DNA of 5,323 nt from Candidatus Aminicenantota bacterium. Its GTDB lineage: Bacteria; Acidobacteriota; Aminicenantia; Aminicenantales; Aminicenantaceae. The stretch is taken from contig DAOWCB010000128.1 of NCBI GenBank assembly GCA_030633795.1, positions 1 through 5,323 on the forward strand, given 5' to 3'. Each line of letters starts with the position of its first letter. Position 1 is the stretch's first letter. Positions 1 to 5,323 of the stretch are shown here, in pieces. The position numbers were made by a program, and so were the translations under genes. The notes below the pieces were generated by a model. That model did no database searches and was not told the origin of the DNA. It saw only the letters and a list, made by a program, of their open reading frames with translations.

Positions 1-219
1 ACAATGCTGGAAGAAATCATTTCTGAGGGAAAAACAGAAAAATTCAGACCATTCTATCCGGCATCCGGTTACCTGGTGACCAATATTTCAAGACTTCCTG
101 TCGACAGATTGAACTTTGGGACCGGTCCCCCTGATTTGATATATCCTTTAACCTCAGAGAAAAACGCAGCTGCCGTGTTGGCGAAGGACAAAAATTTCAT
201 CTTGAGATTTGCTTATTAA
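1..219 (+). CDS. C-terminal end of a possible BAHD/condensation-like acyltransferase (5' partial)
   Basis: The reading frame is open from the left edge and stops at TAA 217-219, so only the last 72 codons of a longer gene are present. The Met at position 4 is probably internal. The stretch YLVTNISRLPVDRLNFGTG resembles the region of BAHD/transferase-family acyltransferases (PF02458) just before their conserved DFGWG motif, here NFGTGPP. In that family the motif lies near the C-terminus, is structural, and follows the acyl-CoA-dependent catalytic core. After the motif the protein has only about 33 more residues and ends in ILRFAY, somewhat shorter than usual, so the end may be trimmed or this may be a divergent relative. 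The catalytic HxxxD motif would lie upstream, outside the window. The gene converges with the next gene and the two ends overlap by 4 bp. The family call is from motif resemblance only; an unrelated protein remains possible. Confidence 0.5.
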   Translation, partial: TMLEEIISEGKTEKFRPFYPASGYLVTNISRLPVDRLNFGTGPPDLIYPLTSEKNAAAVLAKDKNFILRFAY

Positions 220-905
220 TTTTTGTTTATCTTTTCTGCAGAATATGTTTCACAAAATACCTTGAAGGGGGAAATTATCCCGGTTTTGTTCTGCTGACCA
301 TATAGTATCCTTCTGCCATTTAGTATCGGCCACCAGTTTCCATACTCTGCTTGGATGCGCTCTCTCGATATCAGGATGTATGTAGTAGGATGGGAAAAGA
401 AAGCATCAGGCAAGAGATCGACCCAAACGAGGAGACAGTTGTCATCAATTTTGAACAGTTGTTCCATAGGTCCATCTGCAAGCCTGTCTTGGGAGGTGAG
501 TTCGTGGGGATAGACATGAATGTCGATCTTGTCATCGATGAACCCATTTATGGAAAAAAGCGGCAATTCAAACGGACTGACAAGAGCATATTTGCCTTGC
601 TCGTTATGGAGAATCATCTTGCCATTGAGGACCGGCCACCAATCCCCTCTTTCTATCCGGATATTCCCATTAGATATCAAAATGTAGGAGGTTTTGTGGG
701 TGAAGAACATCCCTGGAAACAGATCGACCCATATAAAAAAGGTATCTTCCCAAATGTCTAATTTTTTGCCATATGGTCCGTCTTGGAGGTTGTCCTGAGG
801 GGAAAGAGAGTGGGGATAGAAATGGACATCGATGTGATGATCCCGCACCTGAGAGAACAATGACAGGGGAAAAAGAATAATAATAATAATGCATAATTTT
901 TTCAT
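216..905 (-). CDS. Secreted protein with two 88-residue tandem repeats, function unknown
   Basis: This is a 229-residue protein that I do not recognise. The N-terminus has Lys-Lys followed by a hydrophobic run (residues 4-17) and a likely signal peptidase I site near LFSQ, so export to the periplasm or outside is expected. The mature part consists of two copies of one module, residues 25-112 and 127-214, aligned without gaps at an offset of 102 and identical at 44 of 88 positions by my count. Shared landmarks are the YPH, QD-x-L-x-DGP, WVDL, TxYILIS, WWP-x-LNG and SPF motifs. A short linker (113-126) separates the copies, and a charged tail follows. Conserved Trp, Asp and His residues suggest a beta-rich binding module, but that is inference. 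The ATG at 905 is supported by a strong AAGGAGG site 8 nt upstream. A putative promoter lies at 949-976. The gene is transcribed divergently from the phosphoesterase gene to its right. Confidence 0.85.
   Translation of the reverse strand: MKKLCIIIIILFPLSLFSQVRDHHIDVHFYPHSLSPQDNLQDGPYGKKLDIWEDTFFIWVDLFPGMFFTHKTSYILISNGNIRIERGDWWPVLNGKMILHNEQGKYALVSPFELPLFSINGFIDDKIDIHVYPHELTSQDRLADGPMEQLFKIDDNCLLVWVDLLPDAFFSHPTTYILISRERIQAEYGNWWPILNGRRILYGQQNKTGIISPFKVFCETYSAEKINKN
264..833 (-). repeat. Internal tandem duplication (two 264-bp coding units)
   Basis: Unit 1 is 570-833 (residues 25-112) and unit 2 is 264-527 (residues 127-214), separated by 42 bp encoding a linker. The protein copies align without any gap at about 50% identity, while the DNA has diverged visibly. 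This indicates an old in-frame duplication of one complete domain, not a recent or slippage-prone repeat. Confidence 0.85.
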
Positions 906-913
906 AGCTCATT

Positions 914-920
914 CCTCCTT
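914..920 (-). promoter_or_regulatory. Shine-Dalgarno site for the repeat-protein gene
   Basis: Read on the minus strand this is AAGGAGG, a full anti-16S match, ending 8 nt before the ATG at 905-903. It fixes the start of the 229-residue secreted protein and excludes the overlapping longer minus-strand reading frame in another phase. Confidence 0.85.
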
Positions 921-948
921 TTCCATTAATTAATCCGATGCCCACCCA

Positions 949-976
949 ATTATCTATAATGCAAAAAACATGCCAA
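949..976 (-). promoter_or_regulatory. Putative sigma-70-like promoter for the repeat-protein gene
   Basis: On the minus strand TTGGCA (976-971) is followed after 16 nt by GATAAT (954-949). These match the -35 consensus at 5 of 6 positions and the -10 consensus at 5 of 6. The expected start of transcription would give a leader of about 35 nt carrying the strong ribosome site. Consensus match only; AT-rich intergenic DNA yields such matches by chance. Confidence 0.45.
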
Positions 977-1021
977 GGATCGGTCGCGTCCGATGTAAAA
1001 TCCCCGAAAAAACTCATTGGT

Positions 1022-1050
1022 TTGACACAATGTTCATTTTCTTATAGATT
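1022..1050 (+). promoter_or_regulatory. Putative promoter for the phosphoesterase / B12-activation gene pair
   Basis: A perfect TTGACA (1022-1027) is followed after 17 nt by TAGATT (1045-1050), a weak -10 box; TATAGA at 1043-1048 is an alternative with a shorter spacer. The downstream start codon at 1075 would leave a very short leader. The site lies back to back with the putative minus-strand promoter in the same 169-bp divergent region. Confidence 0.4.
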
Positions 1051-1074
1051 CATAATCTTCCGAGAAAGGACAAT

Positions 1075-1998
1075 GTGAATGACATGAGTCAGAAAAGATT
1101 ATCCCGTAAGATAGTTCCGATTTTACTTTTTCTCCTTGTTTTCGGGAGCACCTTCTGCAAGCGAACATCGTCAGATTTCTCTTTTGCCTTCCTGACAGAT
1201 ATTCATCTCCAACCGGAATTGAACGCACTAGAGGGCTATAAAAAAGCCATAGCAGCAGTCAATGAACGCAGCCCGGATTTTGTGATAACAGGTGGAGATC
1301 AAATCATGGATGCCTTAGGAGTACCATATGACAGAGCGGAGATGCTCTATGGCCTTTACATTGAGATAACTTCAGAATTCAATATGCCCGTCTATAACAC
1401 GTTGGGGAACCATGACATCTTCGGGCTTTCTGTGGAGAGCGGTATCGATCCCAGCCATCCGGAATATCATAAAAACTTATATCAAAAAAAAATAGGAAAA
1501 ACTTATTACTCATTCGATCACAAGGGCTGGCATTTCATGGTGCTCGATTCTATCGGCAAAACAGCCGATCGGACATACTTCGGCATGGTCGATGCAGAAC
1601 AGATGGCCTGGATCGCTGACGACCTGAAAAATATCGAAAAAGACACTCCGATTGTTTTGGCCACACACATTCCATTCATCTCTGTTATAGGGCAGATTAG
1701 GGTAGGATCTACCGAAGCAAATTCTGAAGGCTGGGTCATCGTGAACTCGAAGGAGGTCCTCGAGCTTTTTCAAGAGTACAACCTAAAACTCGTCCTGCAA
1801 GGGCATCTGCATTCCTTAGAAGAAATCTATGTGGGTGGAATCACATTTATCACTGGAGGCGCGGTTTCGGCCAATTGGTGGGAAGGGCTTTACTATGGCT
1901 TGGAAGAAGGTTTTATTTTGATCAGGATCAAAGAAGATGAGTTCGAATGGGAGTACATCGATTTCGGATGGGAAGTTCAGGAGGGTAGAAGACCTTAG
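1075..1998 (+). CDS. Calcineurin-like metallophosphoesterase, exported or lipoprotein
   Basis: A 307-residue member of the calcineurin-like phosphoesterase superfamily (PF00149), expected to hydrolyse phosphomono- or phosphodiesters with a two-metal centre. The usual motifs appear in order: TDIH (Asp42, His44), GGD (Asp75), GNHD (112-114), THIP (His198) and GHLH (His244, His246). None of the core ligands is missing. The C-terminal part contains GGAVSANWW and a final acidic and aromatic stretch, consistent with a compact single-domain enzyme of the CpdA-like group; the substrate cannot be told. The N-terminus has basic residues, a hydrophobic run (13-23) and Cys28 in FGSTFC, which could be a relaxed lipobox or simply follow a signal peptide. 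The start is either GTG 1075, 4 nt after AAAGGA, or ATG 1084, 13 nt after it; both leave the signal intact. The next gene begins 2 nt after the stop, so the two are probably co-transcribed. Confidence 0.9.
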   Translation: MNDMSQKRLSRKIVPILLFLLVFGSTFCKRTSSDFSFAFLTDIHLQPELNALEGYKKAIAAVNERSPDFVITGGDQIMDALGVPYDRAEMLYGLYIEITSEFNMPVYNTLGNHDIFGLSVESGIDPSHPEYHKNLYQKKIGKTYYSFDHKGWHFMVLDSIGKTADRTYFGMVDAEQMAWIADDLKNIEKDTPIVLATHIPFISVIGQIRVGSTEANSEGWVIVNSKEVLELFQEYNLKLVLQGHLHSLEEIYVGGITFITGGAVSANWWEGLYYGLEEGFILIRIKEDEFEWEYIDFGWEVQEGRRP

Positions 1999-2000
1999 TT

Positions 2001-2678
2001 ATGAAAATTCTGGATAATATAGACCTGGATATCCCCCTGGATATCGGAAGAGATTTCCTGGAAAAAGTCATGGGGTCCGAGATCAATGCTCCCCTGGAAA
2101 GGCTGCTAAAAGAAAAAACATCCATGTGTGTTGAGAACATTGCCCCCAAAGCGATTTATGACCGTTTCGAAATAGACAAAGTGGATGGAGACCGGGTATA
2201 TTTTAAATCAGGAAATATATTTAACGGCCCCCATATTTCTAAAATTTTGACAGGATCAAAAACCGCTATCCCCTACATTTTCACCTTGGGCGGCCAGGTA
2301 GACCGGATTATAAACGAGGAAAGCCGATCCGGGGATACGCTGGCCACCATCGTTATGGATGCTATCACGACCAGCTTGCTGGACACTCTGGGCGATTTCG
2401 TGGGTGATAGGATCAAGAGGGAAGGCATCGAACAACAAAACTGGGGCGCGACCTGTGCTTATTCGCCAGGCCAGTACAAGTGGACAATCGAAGAACAAAA
2501 GAAAATATTCAAAATGTTGGACGGCCAAAAGATCGGGGTGGAATTAAATGATAGTTATCTCATGCTCCCTTTCAAATCTCTTTCAGGAGTCTATGGTTTT
2601 GGTCCTGAAGATAGGATAGATAAGACCAGAGTAGCCTGCGACCTGTGCCCTCGAGAGAATTGTATCGGCAGAAGATAG
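2001..2678 (+). CDS. Stand-alone vitamin B12-dependent methionine synthase activation-domain protein
   Basis: A 225-residue protein matching the reactivation (AdoMet-binding) domain of cobalamin-dependent methionine synthase MetH, as a separate polypeptide like Thermotoga maritima TM0269. In MetH this domain presents S-adenosylmethionine to remethylate cobalamin that has oxidised to cob(II)alamin; stand-alone versions are thought to serve split MetH or other corrinoid methyltransferases. Recognisable parts are an FTLGG-x-VD segment (94-101), the central YSPGQYKW (154-161) followed by EEQKKIF, then IGVELNDSYLMLPFKSLSGV (178-197). The C-terminus carries Cys213-x2-Cys216-x4-Cys221 and ends in GRR, a tail seen in stand-alone members and possibly metal-binding. 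The usual Arg before the SPGY motif appears to be Ala153. No corrinoid protein or methyltransferase gene is visible here, so its partner is unknown. Location should be cytoplasmic, unlike the exported product of the gene 2 nt upstream. A GGAGGG at 1980-1985 is its likely but distant ribosome site. Confidence 0.88.
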   Translation: MKILDNIDLDIPLDIGRDFLEKVMGSEINAPLERLLKEKTSMCVENIAPKAIYDRFEIDKVDGDRVYFKSGNIFNGPHISKILTGSKTAIPYIFTLGGQVDRIINEESRSGDTLATIVMDAITTSLLDTLGDFVGDRIKREGIEQQNWGATCAYSPGQYKWTIEEQKKIFKMLDGQKIGVELNDSYLMLPFKSLSGVYGFGPEDRIDKTRVACDLCPRENCIGRR

Positions 2679-2825
2679 GAATCACCAGAGTCAACCTTTC
2701 TAAATTGTCATAAAAACTTACCGGAAAACTTGAAGCACTACATCGATCTAGAAAAGGAGGCTCGAGAGAAAGGACTGGGAATCTGGAAGGAAAATGATGT
2801 GATTTTTACTTATCCTTGGGGATAA
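2679..2825 (+). pseudogene. Fragment resembling the C-terminal end of an SNase-like (thermonuclease) domain
   Basis: Directly after the TAG stop of the B12-activation gene, and in the same frame, 48 sense codons run to TAA 2823-2825 with no start codon before the conserved part. Residues encoded at 2724-2786 read ENLKHYIDLEKEAREKGLGI plus Trp. This closely fits the last helix of staphylococcal-nuclease-type domains (PF00565), whose pattern is Tyr, a spacer, Glu, Glu-Ala-Arg and then Gly-Leu/Ile-Trp. The N-terminal part with the catalytic Arg, Asp and Glu residues is absent, so it cannot be a working nuclease. The end overlaps the 3' end of the convergent phosphoesterase gene by 20 bp. It is best read as the stump of a deleted gene. 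Chance similarity is the alternative, since the match is short. Confidence 0.5.
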
Positions 2826-4332
2826 GTCGGACCAATCGCATCTGAACTCCCTCTGGGAGTACATCGACGACCACATAGTTGTGGACGGAACCCATTTCGC
2901 CATATTGTTTGTGAAGGCCGGCGCCGCCACCTCCGGCAACCGTGTAGTTGATTCCCTCGTACGTGGCCGTGCTGTAAGAATGGATATGCCCAGAGAAGAC
3001 ATGATCGACTTTGTGTTTTGTCATAAGCTTGACAAAAGGCGTGGACATGGCAGCCGACATAGAGTGATAGGCCCATTTTTCCACATCACGCGGAGGGGAA
3101 TGGAGAAACACGAATTTCCGGGAGCCTCTTTTTTTGAGCCATTTATCAGCCAGGCTTAACTGTTCTTCCCATGGCATGGCTCCGTTGCTTCCTGTATTAT
3201 CCAAAACAACAAACCGGCATTTGCCCACATCAAAATGATACACACGAGAATTCTTGCCGCCGAAGGCATACTCATAAGAAAGATCGCCCCGTCGCACATC
3301 ATGATTGCCCACAACCGGGAGGAAGGGGTATGTGGCATATTTTTCTAATGTTTGAAAATGGTAGGTATCCATGTTCTGGGAATATCCGTAAAGGGTAAGG
3401 TCACCGACATCTATAGCAAACAGCGGATTCCATTTATTGATGCTCTGGATGATTGCCCGGAAGACTTTGAGGTTGGTCCGTGTATCTCCGACAACCACAA
3501 ACCGAAAACCATGATTCTGGTCAATTCTGAAATCCTGGATGCGCTTAATCATGTTTTGAACATGATATTTATCTCCGTACTTTGACAGATTGATCTGGAT
3601 CTCTTCGATGGATTCGATTTTCGGGGGCTTAAAAGACCTAAGCATGGTTTTTTCCCCTCCGGCCGAACGGAGATCGCCTGTTTCTGTAAAAGAAAAAATG
3701 AGGCCGTTCTTTCCCTCACCGAATTGGATAAAAAAGCGGAGACCTCCTCGAGCCTGAACTGAGTACACTTTAGACATGTCTTTTTTTGATGTCAAGAATC
3801 GGGCCTTCTCAATTATGATGGGAGGGATTTGATCCAGAGTGACTTCTTTAAGATTTCCTTGGAGAAAGATCCGGCCCGGAGCCTCGATTTCACCATCGAT
3901 ATAGGAAAGGAATCTGAATATTTCTCCATTCTCCAGAAATACACAATCATATTCATCCTCATTTTCTGTAACTGCTTCAATTTCCCAAGAGACCACACCG
4001 CCTTTTTCCCTTCGCTCGGACTGAATCTTTTGGATCGAAGGAATAAGCCTCTCCAGAATCTGTTCGATTCGAGGAGGCAGGATATTCGTTTTCAAAGATT
4101 CAAGTTCCAAGTAGAACTCTGGATCGGCATAGGGATTGCCCGAGGGGCCGATAAGCTCCTTGAATCCCGCCGATTCCCACTCTTGACTCTCCCCACTTGA
4201 TGGCTTGAGTATTTGATAGACTGGCCTATTATCCCTTTTACAGGCTGAATGCAATACAAGCAAAGACAAAACCGACAGTGCAATGATTCCGATCACCTTA
4301 GTGATATTTATTTTCTTACACATCATACTCAT
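2806..4332 (-). CDS. Two-domain metallophosphoesterase, predicted lipoprotein
   Basis: A 508-residue protein. Residues 1-31 form a signal with a hydrophobic run (13-27) and LHSAC, so Cys31 is a plausible lipidation site. Residues 32 to about 275 are a separate N-terminal region of unknown family with two loosely similar stretches (85-140 and 164-225). Each has an IP or LPP helix start followed by strands and an EN/ET-x-G turn, faintly like PepSY-type folds. Residues 276-500 are a calcineurin-like phosphoesterase domain: GDTR (Asp283), VGDL (Asp311), GNHD (343-345), LHSPP (His411) and SGHIH (His449, His451). The first motif lacks the usual His of D-x-H and has Arg285, as in some subfamilies nearer to purple acid phosphatases. 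The substrate is unknown. The domain is clearly distinct from the smaller phosphoesterase encoded at 1075-1998. The ATG at 4332 is preceded by AAGGA with 7-nt spacing, and a good promoter lies at 4407-4436, so it is likely transcribed alone. Confidence 0.88.
   Translation of the reverse strand: MSMMCKKINITKVIGIIALSVLSLLVLHSACKRDNRPVYQILKPSSGESQEWESAGFKELIGPSGNPYADPEFYLELESLKTNILPPRIEQILERLIPSIQKIQSERREKGGVVSWEIEAVTENEDEYDCVFLENGEIFRFLSYIDGEIEAPGRIFLQGNLKEVTLDQIPPIIIEKARFLTSKKDMSKVYSVQARGGLRFFIQFGEGKNGLIFSFTETGDLRSAGGEKTMLRSFKPPKIESIEEIQINLSKYGDKYHVQNMIKRIQDFRIDQNHGFRFVVVGDTRTNLKVFRAIIQSINKWNPLFAIDVGDLTLYGYSQNMDTYHFQTLEKYATYPFLPVVGNHDVRRGDLSYEYAFGGKNSRVYHFDVGKCRFVVLDNTGSNGAMPWEEQLSLADKWLKKRGSRKFVFLHSPPRDVEKWAYHSMSAAMSTPFVKLMTKHKVDHVFSGHIHSYSTATYEGINYTVAGGGGAGLHKQYGEMGSVHNYVVVDVLPEGVQMRLVRLIPKDK
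2809..2826. repeat. Perfect 7-bp inverted repeat at a gene end
   Basis: CTTATCC, a TTGG loop, then GGATAAG form a perfect 7-bp stem with a 4-nt loop at the convergent junction, inside the last codons of the 508-residue phosphoesterase gene. No U-tract follows in either direction: leftward transcripts continue as UAAAAAUC and rightward ones as UCGG. It is therefore not a canonical intrinsic terminator, though it could protect a 3' end. Confidence 0.45.
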
Positions 4333-4339
4333 GGTGATT

Positions 4340-4344
4340 TCCTT
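4340..4344 (-). promoter_or_regulatory. Shine-Dalgarno site for the 508-residue phosphoesterase gene
   Basis: Read on the minus strand this is AAGGA, ending 7 nt before the ATG at 4332. Two further in-frame ATG codons at 4326 and 4323 are less well spaced, which favours 4332 as the start. Confidence 0.7.
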
Positions 4345-4406
4345 CAGGGCCCTTTATTAATCTGGCCATATGCTGCTCGATCTCATGTCTATGAAATCGG
4401 TGGATG

Positions 4407-4436
4407 AATATACAATACAAAAAACAGGATGGTCAA
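4407..4436 (-). promoter_or_regulatory. Putative sigma-70-like promoter for the 508-residue phosphoesterase gene
   Basis: On the minus strand TTGACC (4436-4431) and TATATT (4412-4407) are separated by 18 nt; each box matches the consensus at 5 of 6 positions. The start of transcription would lie near 4400, giving a leader of about 70 nt. I see no clear riboswitch or operator in that leader. Confidence 0.55.
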
Positions 4437-4590
4437 TCAAGTAAGAGAGAGAAGTGTCAACTTTTTAATCCAGATTAAATTGAGATGGAATGGAGCTCAC
4501 AATGTGGGACCTTGGTCTGAAGCCGATGAGGAAGTATTACGACCTATCATGAAAATGCTGGCCGATGCCGGGCAAAAAGTTCTCAAGGCT
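4429..4590 (+). pseudogene. Fragment resembling a DUF4091-type glycoside hydrolase
   Basis: A plus-strand reading frame here encodes HNVGPWSEADEEVLRPIMKM and then LADAGQKVL (4498-4584). Glycoside hydrolases that carry a DUF4091 domain (PF13320) have a similar block, in which a PWSE motif is followed by an LRP-x-M-x-x-LA-x-AGQKV helix before a conserved Pro-Trp. Only about 35 residues fit. The following strand and all catalytic regions are missing, because from 4597 the frame runs antisense through the end of the permease gene. No ribosome site precedes the ATG at 4429, which lies on the promoter of the leftward gene. I read it as a remnant left by a deletion or rearrangement, not a working gene. 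The family link is from memory of the motif. Confidence 0.4.
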
Positions 4591-4596
4591 GGGAAT

Positions 4597-5323
4597 TTAT
4601 TCATATTTAATTGTCCGAACAGGATCGGCAAGTGCGGCCCTCACGGAATGATAGCTGACCGTAATTAGCGCGATGGTTAAGACGACAGCAGCAGATATAA
4701 AAAATTTATCCAAACTCAAGTTGATTCGAAAGGCAAAATCTTGCAGCCATTGTTTCATGACAAAATAGGCAATCGGCCATGCAATGATGTTGGCTAAGAT
4801 CACGAGTTTTCCGAATTCGAAGGTAAGCATGAAAACCACTCCGGATGCAGAAGCGCCCAGGATTTTTCGGATGCCGATCTCTTTTGTCCTGTGGACGACA
4901 GTCAGTGTGGCAAGACCGAAAAGTCCCAAGCATGCAATAAGAATAACAAAAATTGAAGCATAACTCACAATCCTGCCCCACCTTTGGATCTCTCGGTATT
5001 GCTGCTGAACATCCTGATCGAGGAAACTGAACAGGAAGGGATGCTCGGGAGCGACATTTTGCCAAGTGTTTTTAAGCATTGTAATGGTCGACTGGATGTT
5101 TTCAGGTTTTACCCGCACGTTGATAAAGTTGAATAAACGTGGTGAGTAAGAGGTGGAAATATCATTGATCCCCCTGAGCAGGGTTGTGGGATCCAACACA
5201 AGAAAGATTGGAAAAAGGGAAGCATGCTCTTGAACAGGCGACTCGCCTGGATCCAAACCTCCCTGAAGTTCATTATGCCCAAGCGGTTTATTATTCTGAT
5301 ATTGAGAGGGAAAATAAAAAGGC
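4597..5323 (-). CDS. ABC transporter permease, MacB/FtsX family (C-terminal part, 5' partial)
   Basis: The frame is open to the right edge, giving 241 visible residues of a protein probably near 800 residues long. It begins with FYFPSQYQ, which fits the VxxDFxFxSL segment at the end of the MacB periplasmic core domain, then a linker and a periplasmic stretch (INVRVKPENIQSTITMLKNT). The FtsX domain (PF02687) follows, with three membrane segments at about visible residues 117-140, 160-190 and 206-228. Between the first two lies the cytoplasmic RTKEIGIRKILGAS coupling motif, which contacts the ATPase. The C-terminus, ADPVRTIKYE, is the usual ending of this family. Such permeases work with a MacB/LolD-like ATPase as mechanotransmission pumps for peptides, lipids or lipoproteins, and often occur in multicopy arrays. 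The ATPase gene is not in view. A TTG at 5256 is in frame but is only an internal codon. The substrate is unknown. Confidence 0.92.
   Translation of the reverse strand, partial: PFYFPSQYQNNKPLGHNELQGGLDPGESPVQEHASLFPIFLVLDPTTLLRGINDISTSYSPRLFNFINVRVKPENIQSTITMLKNTWQNVAPEHPFLFSFLDQDVQQQYREIQRWGRIVSYASIFVILIACLGLFGLATLTVVHRTKEIGIRKILGASASGVVFMLTFEFGKLVILANIIAWPIAYFVMKQWLQDFAFRINLSLDKFFISAAVVLTIALITVSYHSVRAALADPVRTIKYE

Noticed and set aside
351..761. 136-codon plus-strand reading frame
   Set aside because: It lies antisense inside the repeat-protein gene, has no ribosome site, and its sequence is low in recognisable motifs; the minus-strand gene has a signal peptide, a duplicated domain and a strong ribosome site.
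955..960. TATAAT on the plus strand as a -10 box
   Set aside because: No acceptable -35 box lies 16-18 nt upstream; the TTGACA at 1022 gives a better placed candidate.
670..1017. 115-codon minus-strand reading frame crossing the divergent region
   Set aside because: It overlaps the start of the repeat-protein gene in another phase and covers its promoter and ribosome site; the encoded sequence looks like a frame shadow.
2025..2050. CTGGATATC direct repeat near the start of the B12-activation gene
   Set aside because: It falls within codons for a repeated Leu-Asp-Ile and has no further copies, so it is probably chance.
2676..2678. TAG as a pyrrolysine or readthrough codon extending the B12-activation protein
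   Set aside because: The protein already ends at the C-terminal Cys tail usual for stand-alone members, and there is no sign of pyrrolysine machinery or a readthrough context; a gene remnant is simpler.
2809..2826. Inverted repeat as an intrinsic terminator
   Set aside because: The stem is short and AT-rich, and no T-tract follows it on either strand, so it is listed only as a repeat.
3829..4200. 123-codon plus-strand reading frame
   Set aside because: It is antisense to the large phosphoesterase gene, has no ribosome site and matches no family.

Overview
The window looks like a bacterial chromosome segment at roughly 45% GC, from a didermal organism with many lipoproteins or exported proteins. 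The cues are two surface-type metallophosphoesterases with N-terminal lipoprotein-like signals, a secreted repeat protein, and an ABC permease of the MacB/FtsX type that is abundant in Acidobacteriota, Aminicenantota, Bacteroidota and related groups. Strong AAGGAGG-type ribosome sites support a standard bacterial code. I cannot place the phylum firmly; an Aminicenantota or FCB-like uncultured lineage is only a guess.

Layout, left to right. (1) The 3' end of a plus-strand gene, possibly a BAHD-like acyltransferase, converges with and overlaps by 4 bp a minus-strand gene for a secreted 229-residue protein. That protein is made of two gapless 88-residue repeats. (2) A divergent intergenic region (906-1074) carries plausible sigma-70-like promoters in both directions. 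Rightward from it run two genes 2 nt apart: a calcineurin-like metallophosphoesterase with all its metal-binding motifs, and a stand-alone cobalamin-dependent methionine synthase activation-domain protein ending in a Cys-x2-Cys-x4-Cys motif. (3) Immediately after the latter stop codon, a 48-codon open stretch without a start resembles the C-terminal end of a staphylococcal-nuclease-like (SNase) domain. It runs into the 3' end of the next minus-strand gene. (4) That gene encodes a 508-residue lipoprotein-like metallophosphoesterase with a large N-terminal region and a divergent first metal motif, with its own recognisable promoter and ribosome site. (5) The 4333-4596 interval holds that promoter and a short plus-strand stretch resembling a broken piece of a DUF4091-type glycoside hydrolase. 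(6) The window ends inside the 3' part of a MacB/FtsX-family ABC permease gene on the minus strand.

No tRNA, rRNA, CRISPR array, insertion sequence or defence system is visible. The most unusual signals are the two apparent gene fragments at gene junctions (SNase-like and DUF4091-like), the exact internal duplication in the secreted protein, and the pairing of a phosphoesterase gene with a corrinoid-reactivation gene. I see no convincing previously undescribed system. The functional links between these genes are inference from spacing only.
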